This document shows, one piece after another, positions 53,333-62,309 of a stretch of DNA of 64,000 bases. The stretch is taken from positions 1 through 64,000 of the forward strand of contig NZ_JAICDG010000010.1 in assembly GCF_022751215.1 (NCBI RefSeq), written 5' to 3'. Under the pieces are notes generated by a model. That model was given only the letters and a program-made list of their open reading frames with translations, made no database searches and was not told the DNA's origin. Source of the DNA: Actinomadura terrae. Lineage in GTDB: Bacteria > Actinomycetota > Actinomycetes > Streptosporangiales > Streptosporangiaceae. The position numbers and the translations under genes were made by a program. Numbering within the stretch: position 1 is the first letter of the stretch; each line of letters starts with the position of its first letter.

Positions 53333-53381
53333 CGGCCGTGCACGCGTCCCCTCCCGTTCGGGAGGGGCGCGGGCACGGCCG
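53333..53381 (-). terminator. Terminator after secF
   Basis: The inner hairpin CCCCTCCC-GTTC-GGGAGGGG (53348-53367) lies inside outer arms CGGCCGTG (53333-53340) and CACGGCCG (53374-53381). It lies 32 bases past the secF stop and upstream of the apt leader repeat. It probably separates secDF from apt-relA. Confidence 0.75.
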
Positions 53382-53412
53382 GTTGGTCCCTACCTGTGCT
53401 TGCCTGCGCGTA

Positions 53413-54561
53413 CTACTTGTTCCGGCGTTGTTGGCGGCTGCCGCGCTTGGGCTGCTGCCGCGGCCCCTGCTGCACCACCTTGCGGACGGTGACGCTCGCC
53501 TTTACGTCCTCGGCGCCGCCGTCCCCGTCGCCGGCGTCGCCCGGGTCGTCATCGGCGGCCCCGGTCGCCTGGGTGACCTTGGCGGCCTTGGCCTGCCGCT
53601 TCGCGCTGTGCTCGCGGCGCGCGATGTTGGCGCGGATCGCCTTGTACTTCGGCTCGCGCTCCTTGAGCTGCACGAGCAGCGGCGTCGCCACGCACAGCGA
53701 GGAGTAGGTACCGATGATCATGCCGACGAACAGGGCCAGCGACAGGTCCTTCAGCGTGCCCGCGCCGAACAGCGTGGTACCGATGAACAGGATCGCGCCG
53801 ACCGGCAGGATCGCGACCAGGGAGGTGTTCAGCGAGCGGACCAGGGTGCTGCTGAGCGCCTGGTTCGCCGCCTCGCTGTAGGTCGTCCTGGAGGTCGCGG
53901 TGAGCGGTCTGGTGACCTCCTTGATCATGTCGAAGACCACGACCGCGTCGTACAGCGAGTAGCCGAGGATCGTCAGGAAGCCCAGCAGGGTCGCCGGGGT
54001 GACCTCGAAGCCCGACCAGGCGTACACGCCCGCGGTGATGACCAGGTCGTGGACGAGCGCGACCACCGCGGCCAGCGCCATCCGCCACTCGAACGCCACC
54101 GACAGGTAGCCGATGATCAAGATCATGAAGACGACCAGCGCCTGCCAGGCCTTCTTCTGGATCTCGCCGCCCCACGAGGCGCCGACGACCTGGGTGCTGA
54201 CCTTGCTCTCCGGCACGCTCAGCTGCCGGGTGACGTTCTTCTTGATCTCCGAGACCTGGGCCGAGGACAGGCTCTCGGTGGTCACCCGCCAGTCGCCGCC
54301 GGCCTTCTGGACGATCGCCTGGTGCGCGCCGCCGCCGGTGACGGCGCCGCGCACGTCCTCGATCGAGTGGCCGGAGGCCTTGAAGGTGAAGACCGACCCG
54401 CCCTTGAACTCCACGCCGATGTTGAGGCCCTGGACGAGCAGGCCCGCGATCGACAGCACCAGCAGCAGCCCGGAGATCGAGTACCAGATCTTCGGCTTGC
54501 CGACGATGTCGGCGCTGATCTCGCCCCGGTAGATCCGGGAGATCGCCGCACGCAGCCCCAT
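53413..54561 (-). CDS. secF: Protein translocase subunit SecF
   Basis: 382 residues, six membrane segments, a large extracellular loop after the first, SecF motif region GVEFKGGSVFTF, and FLTILGYSLYDAVVVFD in the membrane half. With SecD it uses the proton gradient to pull proteins through SecYEG. The cytoplasmic C terminus is basic (RQQPKRGSRQQRRNK). It starts 4 bases after secD. Confidence 0.96.
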   Translation of the reverse strand: MGLRAAISRIYRGEISADIVGKPKIWYSISGLLLVLSIAGLLVQGLNIGVEFKGGSVFTFKASGHSIEDVRGAVTGGGAHQAIVQKAGGDWRVTTESLSSAQVSEIKKNVTRQLSVPESKVSTQVVGASWGGEIQKKAWQALVVFMILIIGYLSVAFEWRMALAAVVALVHDLVITAGVYAWSGFEVTPATLLGFLTILGYSLYDAVVVFDMIKEVTRPLTATSRTTYSEAANQALSSTLVRSLNTSLVAILPVGAILFIGTTLFGAGTLKDLSLALFVGMIIGTYSSLCVATPLLVQLKEREPKYKAIRANIARREHSAKRQAKAAKVTQATGAADDDPGDAGDGDGGAEDVKASVTVRKVVQQGPRQQPKRGSRQQRRNK

Positions 54562-54565
54562 TTCC

Positions 54566-56374
54566 TCAGACCTCCTGGCTCGTCGTGCGCGCGGCCTTCG
54601 AGGCCGCCGAGTTCTGCGCGGACCTGCGCAGCCGCTTGGCGTCCAACCCGGACAGCGGATGGCCGCGGCCGAAGAAGTCGGTGCGCGACAGCAGCGCGAC
54701 CATCGGCTTGGTGAAGAAGAACACCACGACGACGTCGATCAGCGTCGTGAGACCCATCGCGAACGCGAAGCCCCGCACGCCGCCGACGGCGAGGAAGTAC
54801 AGCACCAGCGCGGCGAGGAAGGTGACGGCGTCGGCGACCAGGATCGTGCGCCGGGCCCGCTTCCACGCGTTCTCCACCGACGAGCGCAGCTTGCGGCCGG
54901 CGCGCAGCTCGTCCCGCAGCCGTTCGAAGTAGACGATGAACGAGTCCGCGGTGATGCCGATGGAGACGATCAGGCCGATGATGTGCGGGAGCGAGAGCCG
55001 GAAGCCCATGCCCTCACCGAGGATCACGACCGAGACGTAGGTGATCGCCGAGGCCACCGCGAGGCTGGACACGGCCACCAGGCCGAGGCCCCGGTAGTAG
55101 AGCATGCAGTACAGCACGACCAGGCCGAGGCCGATCCCGCCGGCGATCAGGCCGCCCTCCAGCTGGTCGGCGCCGAGCGTGGAGGACACCTCGTCGATGG
55201 AGCTCTGGGTGAACTCCAGCGGCAGCGCGCCGTACTTGAGCACGTTGGCGAGGTCGGTGGCGTACTGCCGGTTGAAGCTGTCGGGCGGGCCGTCGATGCT
55301 GGCGGTGCCGCCGTTGATCGCGCCCCGGTTGATGCTGGGCGCCGAGACGACCTGGCCGTCCAGGACGATCGCGATCTGCGCCTGCGGGGAGCTCGGGTTC
55401 TGCTGGTAGGCGCGGTAGGCCTCGGTGGTGACCTCGCCGAACTGGCGGCCGCCCTTGCCGTCGAACTTCAGCGAGACCGACCAGCTCGCCTGGCCCTGCT
55501 GGGAGTCCGGCGGCATCGCGTTGGCGCCGTCGACGTTCTCGCCGAGGACCCGCACGGGCCCGAGGATGTACTTGGTGACCTGGCCGTTCTCTTCCTTCTG
55601 GTCACAGGCCGCGACCCACTTGCGGTTCGGGTCGTTGGACCCGGGCGCGCGCCGGTCGCCGGTGTAGCAGTTGAGCGCCTCGAACTGCTTGATGACGTTC
55701 TTGTCGTCGATGCCGGAGTAGTCCTGCTGCGGCTGTTGAGGCTGCTGGGGGATGCCCGACGGGACGCCCGTGGGCGTCCCCGAGGGGGTGCCGGACGGGG
55801 TCGCCGAGCCGGACGGCGTCGGGGTCGGCGCGGTGAGCGCCTGCGACAGCGCCCGCCCCCGCGGGGTGGCGGACGGGGAGCCCGACGGCGACGCCGAGGC
55901 CGACGCGGACGGCGAGGGGCTGGCCTTGCCGTCCTTCTTGCCCGTCGGTGTCGGCGTCGGCGTCTGGGGGGCGGGCGCCCCGGTGGTCGGCTTGCCGTCG
56001 GCGATCGCGAACGCCTGGCGGAACTGGAGCTTGGCCGTCGTCCCGATCAGCGAGACGACGCGCCCCTGGCCCTCGCCCGGCACGTTCACGACGATGTTGT
56101 TGCTGCCCTGCTTGGCGACCTCCGCGTCGGAGACGCCCAGCCCGTTGACGCGCTGCGTCATGATCTTGACGGCCTGGTTCATCTGCGAGGACGGGGGATT
56201 CTTCCCCGACTCGGTCTTGGCCGTGAGGGTGACGGTGGTCCCGCCCGCGAGGTCCAGCCCCAGCTTGGGCGTGGTCCGCCCTTGCAGGACGGCCACGCAG
56301 GCCAGCACCACCATGATCGCGAAGAGCGCTAGGAGCGTGCGCCCTGGCTTGGGGACATTGCTAGGCGGAGCCAC
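54566..56374 (-). CDS. secD: Protein translocase subunit SecD with a Pro/Ser/Thr-rich insert
   Basis: 602 residues. The first membrane segment (about 12-30) is followed by the P1 head and a low-complexity insert of about 75 residues (TPTPTPTGKKDGKASPSPSA through SGTPTGVPSGIPQQP), then SecD motifs KLGLDLAGGTTVTL and LALEFTQSSIDEVSSTLGAD-like segments and five more membrane segments (IGITADSFIVYFERLRDE in the conserved DEA region). GTG start. The insert lies outside the membrane and should be flexible. Confidence 0.95.
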   Translation of the reverse strand: MAPPSNVPKPGRTLLALFAIMVVLACVAVLQGRTTPKLGLDLAGGTTVTLTAKTESGKNPPSSQMNQAVKIMTQRVNGLGVSDAEVAKQGSNNIVVNVPGEGQGRVVSLIGTTAKLQFRQAFAIADGKPTTGAPAPQTPTPTPTGKKDGKASPSPSASASASPSGSPSATPRGRALSQALTAPTPTPSGSATPSGTPSGTPTGVPSGIPQQPQQPQQDYSGIDDKNVIKQFEALNCYTGDRRAPGSNDPNRKWVAACDQKEENGQVTKYILGPVRVLGENVDGANAMPPDSQQGQASWSVSLKFDGKGGRQFGEVTTEAYRAYQQNPSSPQAQIAIVLDGQVVSAPSINRGAINGGTASIDGPPDSFNRQYATDLANVLKYGALPLEFTQSSIDEVSSTLGADQLEGGLIAGGIGLGLVVLYCMLYYRGLGLVAVSSLAVASAITYVSVVILGEGMGFRLSLPHIIGLIVSIGITADSFIVYFERLRDELRAGRKLRSSVENAWKRARRTILVADAVTFLAALVLYFLAVGGVRGFAFAMGLTTLIDVVVVFFFTKPMVALLSRTDFFGRGHPLSGLDAKRLRRSAQNSAASKAARTTSQEV

Positions 56375-56413
56375 TGGTCGTTATTCCCGTCTTGTATCGG
56401 TGCCGGAGGGGCG

Positions 56414-57067
56414 TCAGGCCGAGGGCTTCTCCGCGGCCTTCGCCTTCACGCGCACCCTCGACCTGGACCCGGTCTTGGCGGCCGGGGCGTCGGTGTCCGC
56501 GACGTCCGCGGCCGTGGCCCCGGAGCCTTCGGCGACCTCGACGGACTCGGCGCCCTTGGAGCGCCTGGAGCCCTTGGCGTCGTCGTCGTCGCCGTCCTCG
56601 TCCGCGGAGTCGTCGGCGGAGGCGGTGTCGTCGGCGGCGCCGGTGTCGTCGGCCTTGCCGGCCTCGCCACCGCCGGCCGCACCGGACTTGGTCAGCTCGA
56701 CACGCCCCGCGTCCTCGGCCTCGTCCTCGTCGTCCTCGTCGAGCTCGTCGTCGACGTCCTCGGGCTCGTCGTCCTTGAGGACCTGCATGACGGCCTGCTT
56801 GAGGAAGTGGACCTCGACGCCGGGGGCGATCTCCAGGAGAAGCCCGTCGTCGTCGACCTCCACGACGGTGGCGCGCATGCCGCTGGTCGTCAGCACCCGG
56901 GCGCCGGGTTCCATACGGCTCTGCATCTGCGCCTGCTCCTTGCGGCGCCGGCTCTGCGGCCGGATCAGCAAGAAGTAGAAGACCAGGGGCACGGCGAGGA
57001 GGAGCAGCAGGTTGAAACCCCCGCCGCCGCCGCCACCCGCCGCGATAATCATGTCGCTGCCGCCCAT
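56414..57067 (-). CDS. yajC: YajC-like preprotein translocase subunit with a long acidic tail
   Basis: 217 residues. The YajC core (about 1-95) has a Gly run, one membrane segment (FNLLLLLAVPLVFYFLLIRP) and the MEPGARVLTTSGMRATV domain. The remaining ~120 residues are acidic (DEDDEDEAEDAG and similar), then a basic end; typical YajC is about 100-120 residues. The ATG at 57067 has AAGGA about 10 bases upstream. It accompanies secD and secF. The tail's function is unknown. Confidence 0.92.
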   Translation of the reverse strand: MGGSDMIIAAGGGGGGGFNLLLLLAVPLVFYFLLIRPQSRRRKEQAQMQSRMEPGARVLTTSGMRATVVEVDDDGLLLEIAPGVEVHFLKQAVMQVLKDDEPEDVDDELDEDDEDEAEDAGRVELTKSGAAGGGEAGKADDTGAADDTASADDSADEDGDDDDAKGSRRSKGAESVEVAEGSGATAADVADTDAPAAKTGSRSRVRVKAKAAEKPSA

Positions 57068-57241
57068 TACTGGGGCATCCTTCCGATGTGGTTTGCCCAG
57101 CCTGTGACCGAGGCGGTCACTCCCGCGGGACCGTCGGCTGGGGACGGTGAACCAAGTCCCGGAGTCTAGAGAGTACGCGAGACCCCGGCAACGACGTGAC
57201 GATCGGTGACGCCGGGAAGTTCCCAAGCCGTTATCCGATGA

Positions 57242-58309
57242 TCACTCCCCCGTGCCCTCCGCCTCCCCGTCCACGTCGAAGAGCGTGCCGGTCAGCGGCG
57301 CGGCGGGCGGCGGCGTGAGGCCGAGGTGGGCCCAGGCGGCGCCGGTCGCGACGCGGCCGCGCGGCGTGCGGGCGAGCAGACCCTGCCGGACGAGGAAGGG
57401 CTCGGCGACGACCTCGACGGTCTCGGGCTCCTCCCCCACCGACACCGCCAGCGTCGACAGCCCCACCGGTCCCCCGCCGAACTTGCGCAGCAGCGATCCG
57501 AGGACGGCCCGGTCGAGCCGGTCGAGGCCGCGCTCGTCCACCTCGTAGAGCTTCAGCGCGGCCCGGGCGAGCTCCCGGTTGATCAGGCCGTCGGCGCGGA
57601 CCTCGGCGTAGTCGCGGACGCGGCGCAGCAGCCGGTTGGCGATCCGGGGGGTGCCCCGGGACCGGCCGGCGATCTCGGCGGCGCCGTCGTCGGTGATCTC
57701 CACGTCCAGCAGCCGCGCCGACCTGCGGACGATCACCTCCAGCTCGGCGGGGCCGTAGAAGTCCATGTGCGCGACGAACCCGAACCGGTCGCGCAGCGGG
57801 CCGGGCAGCATCCCGGCCCGGGTGGTGGCGCCCACCAGCGTGAACGGCGCGATGTCGAGCGGGATGGCGGTGGCGCCGGGGCCCTTGCCGACGACGACGT
57901 CGACCCGGAAGTCCTCCATCGCCATGTAGAGCATCTCCTCCGCGGGCCGCGCCAGCCGGTGGATCTCGTCCAGGAACAGCACCTCGCCCTCGGCGAGCGT
58001 GGACAGCACCGCCGCGAGGTCGCCCGCCCGCTCGATCGCGGGCCCGGAGGAGATCCGCAGCGGCTGCCCCAGCTCCGCGGCGATGATCATGGCGAGGGTG
58101 GTCTTGCCGAGGCCGGGGCCGCCCGACAGCAGGACGTGGTCGGGGGTGCGGCCGCGCCGCAGCGCGCCGTGCAGCACGAGCGAGAGCTGCTCGCGCACCC
58201 GCTCCTGCCCGACGAAGTCGTCGAGCTTCTTCGGCCGCAGCGCCGCCTCGATCACCTGCTCGTCGACGTTCTCGGCGTCCGCGGAGACGAGCCGTTCCTC
58301 CTCGCTCAT
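57242..58309 (-). CDS. ruvB: Holliday junction branch migration helicase RuvB
   Basis: 355 residues, AAA+ motor. Walker A LSGGPGLGKTTLA, Walker B LFLDEIHRL, sensor LVGATTRAGMLPGPLRDRFG and the C-terminal winged helix. The ATG overlaps the ruvA stop (ATGA). It is the last gene of ruvCAB. Confidence 0.97.
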   Translation of the reverse strand: MSEEERLVSADAENVDEQVIEAALRPKKLDDFVGQERVREQLSLVLHGALRRGRTPDHVLLSGGPGLGKTTLAMIIAAELGQPLRISSGPAIERAGDLAAVLSTLAEGEVLFLDEIHRLARPAEEMLYMAMEDFRVDVVVGKGPGATAIPLDIAPFTLVGATTRAGMLPGPLRDRFGFVAHMDFYGPAELEVIVRRSARLLDVEITDDGAAEIAGRSRGTPRIANRLLRRVRDYAEVRADGLINRELARAALKLYEVDERGLDRLDRAVLGSLLRKFGGGPVGLSTLAVSVGEEPETVEVVAEPFLVRQGLLARTPRGRVATGAAWAHLGLTPPPAAPLTGTLFDVDGEAEGTGE

Positions 58310-58911
58310 CCGCTGAGCTTCCGCAGCGCGGACTTGAGCAAGGCGGCGACCGGGGGCGTCTCCCCGCCGTCCAGGTCGGCGGCGACGGCCTCCACGGCGG
58401 CGTCGGCGTCCTTGGCCGACCAGCCGAGGTTGATCAGCCCGGCCTGGACCTGGGCGCGCCACGCCTGGGCGGGGTTCGCCGCGCGGGCGGCGGGCGCGCC
58501 GTCCCCGACGGGCCCGCCGAGCCGGTCCTTCAGTTCCAGGACGATGCGCTGGGCGCCCTTCTTCCCGATCCCCGGGACGCGCGTGAGCGCGGCCAGGTCC
58601 TCGGCGGCCACGGCGTGCCGCAGCGCGTCGGGGGTGTGGACGGCGAGCATCGCCAGCGCCAGCCGGGGCCCGACCCCGCTGGCGGTCTGGAGCAGCTCGA
58701 ACACGGTGCGCTCGTCGTCGTCGGCGAACCCGAACAGGGTGAGGGAGTCCTCCCGGACGACCAGGGACGTCGGCACCCGGGCCTGGTCGCCGACCCGCAG
58801 TCCGGCCAGGGTGGCGGGGGTGCACTGCACCGCGTACCCGACGCCGTGCACGTCGATCACCGCCCCGTCGGGTCCGGCGGCGGCCACCTGGCCGCTGACG
58901 AAGGCGATCAC
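58306..58911 (-). CDS. ruvA: Holliday junction branch migration protein RuvA
   Basis: 201 residues. N-terminal OB fold (VIAFVSGQVAAAGPDGAVID), two helix-hairpin-helix motifs (TASGVGPRLALAML, TRVPGIGKKGAQRIVLEL), and a C-terminal domain that binds RuvB (AGLINLGWSAKDADAAVEA). The GTG start overlaps the ruvC stop (GTGA). Confidence 0.97.
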   Translation of the reverse strand: MIAFVSGQVAAAGPDGAVIDVHGVGYAVQCTPATLAGLRVGDQARVPTSLVVREDSLTLFGFADDDERTVFELLQTASGVGPRLALAMLAVHTPDALRHAVAAEDLAALTRVPGIGKKGAQRIVLELKDRLGGPVGDGAPAARAANPAQAWRAQVQAGLINLGWSAKDADAAVEAVAADLDGGETPPVAALLKSALRKLSG

Positions 58912-59516
58912 TGGCTGGTTCCTCCTCTGGTCGGGGCGGTGCGGGCGGCGTTGGCGGCCTGGGCGCGGGCGGCGAGGCGCTCGCGTTCGGCGCGCGCCGC
59001 GTCCTCGATCCGCGTCCGCTGCTCGTGCGCCAGCCGCCGCTGCGCGCCGCCCCGCCACACGTGGCAGATGGCGAGCGCCAGCGCGTCGGCCGCGTCGGCG
59101 GGCTTCGGCGCCGTCTCCAGGTTCAGCAGCCGCGTCACCATCCGGGTCACCTGCGCCTTGTCGGCGCGGCCGTTGCCGGTGACGGCGGCCTTGGCCTCGC
59201 TCGGGGTGTGCAGCGCGACCGGCAGCCCGCGGCGGGCGGCGGCGAGCATGGCGATCCCGGCGGCCTGGGCCGTGCCCATCACCGTGCGGACGTTGTGCTG
59301 GGAGAACACCCGCTCGACGGCGACGGCCTCGGGGGCGAGCTCGTCCATCAGCGCCTCGACGCCGCGCTCGATGCCGAGCAGCCGGAGGGCGTGGTCCTCG
59401 TCCGGATCGGTGCGGACGACCGCCACGTGCACCAGGTGGAGCCGCCGCCCCGGGGCGCCCTCGACGACCCCCACCCCGCACCGGGTGAGCCCGGGGTCCA
59501 CCCCCATCACCCGCAC
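58908..59516 (-). CDS. ruvC: Crossover junction endodeoxyribonuclease RuvC
   Basis: 202 residues, RNase H-fold resolvase. Acidic active-site residues lie in VMGVDPGLTRCG, AVERVFSQHNVRT and in the C-terminal DAADALALAICH. I chose the GTG at 59516, with AAGGAG 5 bases upstream, over the ATG at 59534. The tail after residue ~165 is basic and variable. Confidence 0.96.
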   Translation of the reverse strand: MRVMGVDPGLTRCGVGVVEGAPGRRLHLVHVAVVRTDPDEDHALRLLGIERGVEALMDELAPEAVAVERVFSQHNVRTVMGTAQAAGIAMLAAARRGLPVALHTPSEAKAAVTGNGRADKAQVTRMVTRLLNLETAPKPADAADALALAICHVWRGGAQRRLAHEQRTRIEDAARAERERLAARAQAANAARTAPTRGGTSQ

Positions 59517-59594
59517 GGCCGCTCCTTCGATCATCTGTTCGGTCGGTCACGCTACCAAGCCAGCATCCCACCCCGCTCGGTGGCGGCGGACGTG

Positions 59595-59619
59595 TCGCGG
59601 AAGTAATCCACTTCCGCGA
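59595..59619. terminator. Terminator after the GNAT gene
   Basis: TCGCGGAAGT (59595-59604), AATCC, ACTTCCGCGA (59610-59619): a perfect 10-base stem with a 5-base loop, 6 bases past the acetyltransferase stop. It separates that gene from ruvC. Confidence 0.8.
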
Positions 59620-59624
59620 AGGCC

Positions 59625-60776
59625 CTAGAAGTGGTCCAGCGAGAAGGGCGTGGCTGCGAAGGGCGCCGTGAGCGCGCCCGCGTCGCCGCCCTGGAGCAGC
59701 CCCGAACGGCGCAGGGTGGCGACCGGGACGCCCGCGTAGAGCGCGGCGAGGCCGCGCGGCCCGAGCCGGACGGCGTCCGGATGTGGGGCGGAACGTTCCA
59801 GCCGACCGCGGCCGTCCGCGACCGAGAGCAGCCAGTGGCCGGAGTTCGACGGGCGCTGCGGATCGTCGATCAGCAGCGGCACCTCGACGCCCACCCCGGC
59901 CGGATAGCCGCGCGCCTCGATCGCGGCGGGCGCGTCGACCACGCGCAGCATCCACTGGACGCGGCGGACGTGGTCGACCTCGCGCTCGGCGGGCAGCCAC
60001 AGCGCCGCGTCCATGGGCCCGACGCACGCGTGCACGGTCGGCGCCGTCGACGAGCCGGACCCGACGATCGCCCACAGCGCCCGCAGCGTGCGCTCCGACG
60101 CCGCGACGAGCCGGGCGACCTCCAGCGCCGCGTTGCCGTCCGCCCAGCGGAAGGTGAGGAACCCGTCATCGGCCAGGTAGGAGAAGTCGTTTTCGTCGGC
60201 GAGCAGGACCCGCCAGTTCGCGTCCGCCCATCCGATCGGACCGCAGTCGCCCGCGCCCTCGTGGACGCGGCGGATGACGGCCGCGACCTCGGCGGCGTCC
60301 GCCGTGCCGGCGCGGCGCACCGGGACGCGCTCGGCCGCGATCCCCCGCAGCGCCTCGGCCGGAATGTCGATCTCGTGCTGGGCGCCCGCGTGCTCCCAGC
60401 CGAGCGACCGGTAGAGCCGCGTCGTCGCCGGGTACAGCATGGACAGCGGGTGCCCGAACGCGGCGCACCGCTCCAGCAGATGGGCCATCAGCATGCGGCC
60501 GAGCCCCCGGCCGCGCTCCTCCGGGGCGACCGCGACCGCGCTGACGCCCGCCATGGGCACCGCGCGGCCGTGCCACCACTGCGTCATGTCGTGCAGGCGC
60601 CCACTGGCGACGACGCGCCCACCGTCGAAGACCGCGAACTGCCGTCCGGCCTCCACCGCGGCGCGGTTGAAGCGCAGCGCCCGCTCCCACTCCTCCTGCG
60701 AGCAGGGGCCGAAGGCGCGGGTCCGGAGGTCGCGGGTGGCGTCCAGCTCACCGGGTTCCAGGGGGCGGATCTCCAT
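59625..60776 (-). CDS. Eis-like GNAT N-acetyltransferase
   Basis: 383 residues, the length of Eis proteins. Acetyl-CoA motif VAPEERGRGLGRMLM in the first GNAT domain, an SLGWEHAG segment, a second GNAT-like domain, and an SCP2-like C-terminal region ending ATPFSLDHF, where Eis proteins use the terminal carboxylate in catalysis. Some Eis enzymes acetylate aminoglycosides; substrate unknown here. The ATG at 60776 begins MEIRPLEPGEL. It is inserted between yebC and ruvC. Confidence 0.88.
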   Translation of the reverse strand: MEIRPLEPGELDATRDLRTRAFGPCSQEEWERALRFNRAAVEAGRQFAVFDGGRVVASGRLHDMTQWWHGRAVPMAGVSAVAVAPEERGRGLGRMLMAHLLERCAAFGHPLSMLYPATTRLYRSLGWEHAGAQHEIDIPAEALRGIAAERVPVRRAGTADAAEVAAVIRRVHEGAGDCGPIGWADANWRVLLADENDFSYLADDGFLTFRWADGNAALEVARLVAASERTLRALWAIVGSGSSTAPTVHACVGPMDAALWLPAEREVDHVRRVQWMLRVVDAPAAIEARGYPAGVGVEVPLLIDDPQRPSNSGHWLLSVADGRGRLERSAPHPDAVRLGPRGLAALYAGVPVATLRRSGLLQGGDAGALTAPFAATPFSLDHF

Positions 60777-60831
60777 GATCCAGACCGTACCCGCCGCCGG
60801 TGGCACGCGGCGGGCCGGGCGGGAACCGGGC

Positions 60832-61587
60832 TCAGGCGTCGATGGACGCCATGATCTCGTCCGAGACGTCGAAGTTGGCGTAGACGTCCTGGACGTCGTC
60901 GGAGTCCTCCAGGGCGTCCAGCAGCCGGAAGACCTTCTTGGCGTTGTCCTCGTCCAGCGGGACGGTGACGCTCGGCAGGAACTTGCTCTCGGCCGACTCG
61001 TAGTCGATGCCGGCCTCCTGCAACGCGCTGCGGACGGCCACCAGGTCGCCGGCCTCGCTGACGACCTCGAAGTTCTCCTCGTCCAGCTCGGCGACCTCCT
61101 CGGCGCCGGCGTCCAGCACCGCCATCATGAGGTCGTCCTCGCTGGTGCCCGCCTTGGGGACGATCACGACGCCCTTGCGGTTGAACATGTAGGACACCGA
61201 GCCGGGGTCGGCGAGCGAGCCGCCGTTGCGGGTGAGCGCCACCCGGACCTCGGACGCGGCCCGGTTGCGGTTGTCGGTCAGGCACTCGATGAGCACGGCG
61301 ACACCGCCGGGGGCGTAGCCCTCGTAGGTGATGTTCTGCCAGTCGGCGCCGCCCGCCTCCTCACCGGCGCCGCGCTTGCGCGCGCGCTCGATGTTGTCGT
61401 TGGGGACGGAGTTCTTCTTCGCCTTGTAGATGGCGTCGTACAGCGTGGGGTTCGCGTCGGGGTCGCCGCCGCCGGTGCGGGCCGCGACCTCGATGTTCTT
61501 GATCAGCTTGGCGAAGAGCTTGCCCCGCTTGGCGTCGAGGGCCGCCTTCTTGTGCTTGGTCGTCGCCCACTTGGAATGGCCGGACAT
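60832..61587 (-). CDS. yebC: YebC/PmpR-family protein
   Basis: 251 residues. It opens SGHSKWATTKHKKAALDAKR and has DPDANPTLYDAIYKAK and NITYEGYAPGGVAVLIE, which define the family. Members act as DNA-binding regulators or, in recent work, in translation of polyproline stretches. ATG at 61587 with AGGAGG 8 bases upstream; 3 bases after pdxT. Confidence 0.96.
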   Translation of the reverse strand: MSGHSKWATTKHKKAALDAKRGKLFAKLIKNIEVAARTGGGDPDANPTLYDAIYKAKKNSVPNDNIERARKRGAGEEAGGADWQNITYEGYAPGGVAVLIECLTDNRNRAASEVRVALTRNGGSLADPGSVSYMFNRKGVVIVPKAGTSEDDLMMAVLDAGAEEVAELDEENFEVVSEAGDLVAVRSALQEAGIDYESAESKFLPSVTVPLDEDNAKKVFRLLDALEDSDDVQDVYANFDVSDEIMASIDA

Positions 61588-61590
61588 CTG

Positions 61591-62208
61591 TCAATCCTCC
61601 TCGGTCGCCCGGCGCACCAGATCGGCGAAGTAGTGGTGCACGCGGAAGTCGCCCGTCAGCTCCGGGTGGAAGGCGGTCGCCACGAGGCGGCCCTGGCGGA
61701 CGGCGACGATCCTACCGGCGTTCGGGCCGCCCTCGGCGCGTCCGAGGACCTCGACGGCGTCGCCGACCGACTCCACCCACGGCGCGCGGATGAAGACGGC
61801 GTGGTACGGCGTGTCTCCCATCCCCGTCAGCGGCACGTCGGCCTCGAAGGAGTCCACCTGGCGGCCGAAGGCGTTGCGGCGCACGGTCATGTCGATGCCG
61901 CCGACGGTCTCCTGGCCGGCCACGCCGTCCTGGATCCGGTCCGCCAGCATGATCATGCCGGCGCAGGAACCGTAGGCGGGCATGCCGCCCTCGATCCGCT
62001 TGCGCAGCGGCTCCAGCAGCTCGAAGGAGCGGGCCAGCCGCCACATCGTCGTTGACTCCCCGCCGGGCAGGACGATGCCGTCCACCCGTTCCAGCTCGTC
62101 GGGGCGGCGGACGTCCAGCGTCCGCGCCCCGGCGGCCTCCAGCGCGCGGGCGTGCTCGCGCACGTCTCCTTGCAGGGCGAGGACACCGATCGTCGGCACA
62201 GCAGTCAC
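61591..62208 (-). CDS. pdxT: Pyridoxal 5'-phosphate synthase glutaminase subunit PdxT
   Basis: 205 residues. Glutaminase that feeds ammonia to PdxS. GVLALQGDVREH at the N terminus, nucleophile Cys in YGSCAGMIML, and the His/Glu pair in TAFHPELTGD. The GTG at 62208 has AAGG 7 bases upstream. A DUF6928-like gene separates it from pdxS. Confidence 0.96.
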   Translation of the reverse strand: MTAVPTIGVLALQGDVREHARALEAAGARTLDVRRPDELERVDGIVLPGGESTTMWRLARSFELLEPLRKRIEGGMPAYGSCAGMIMLADRIQDGVAGQETVGGIDMTVRRNAFGRQVDSFEADVPLTGMGDTPYHAVFIRAPWVESVGDAVEVLGRAEGGPNAGRIVAVRQGRLVATAFHPELTGDFRVHHYFADLVRRATEED

Positions 62209-62309
62209 GTAGGAACCTTCCGGAGGTGCTCGGGGGGTGTGACCAACATTAGACGTCCCGTACAACGTTCCAGGGCCTGCGGGATCTTCCCGGGCATGGA
62301 ATGGACGGG

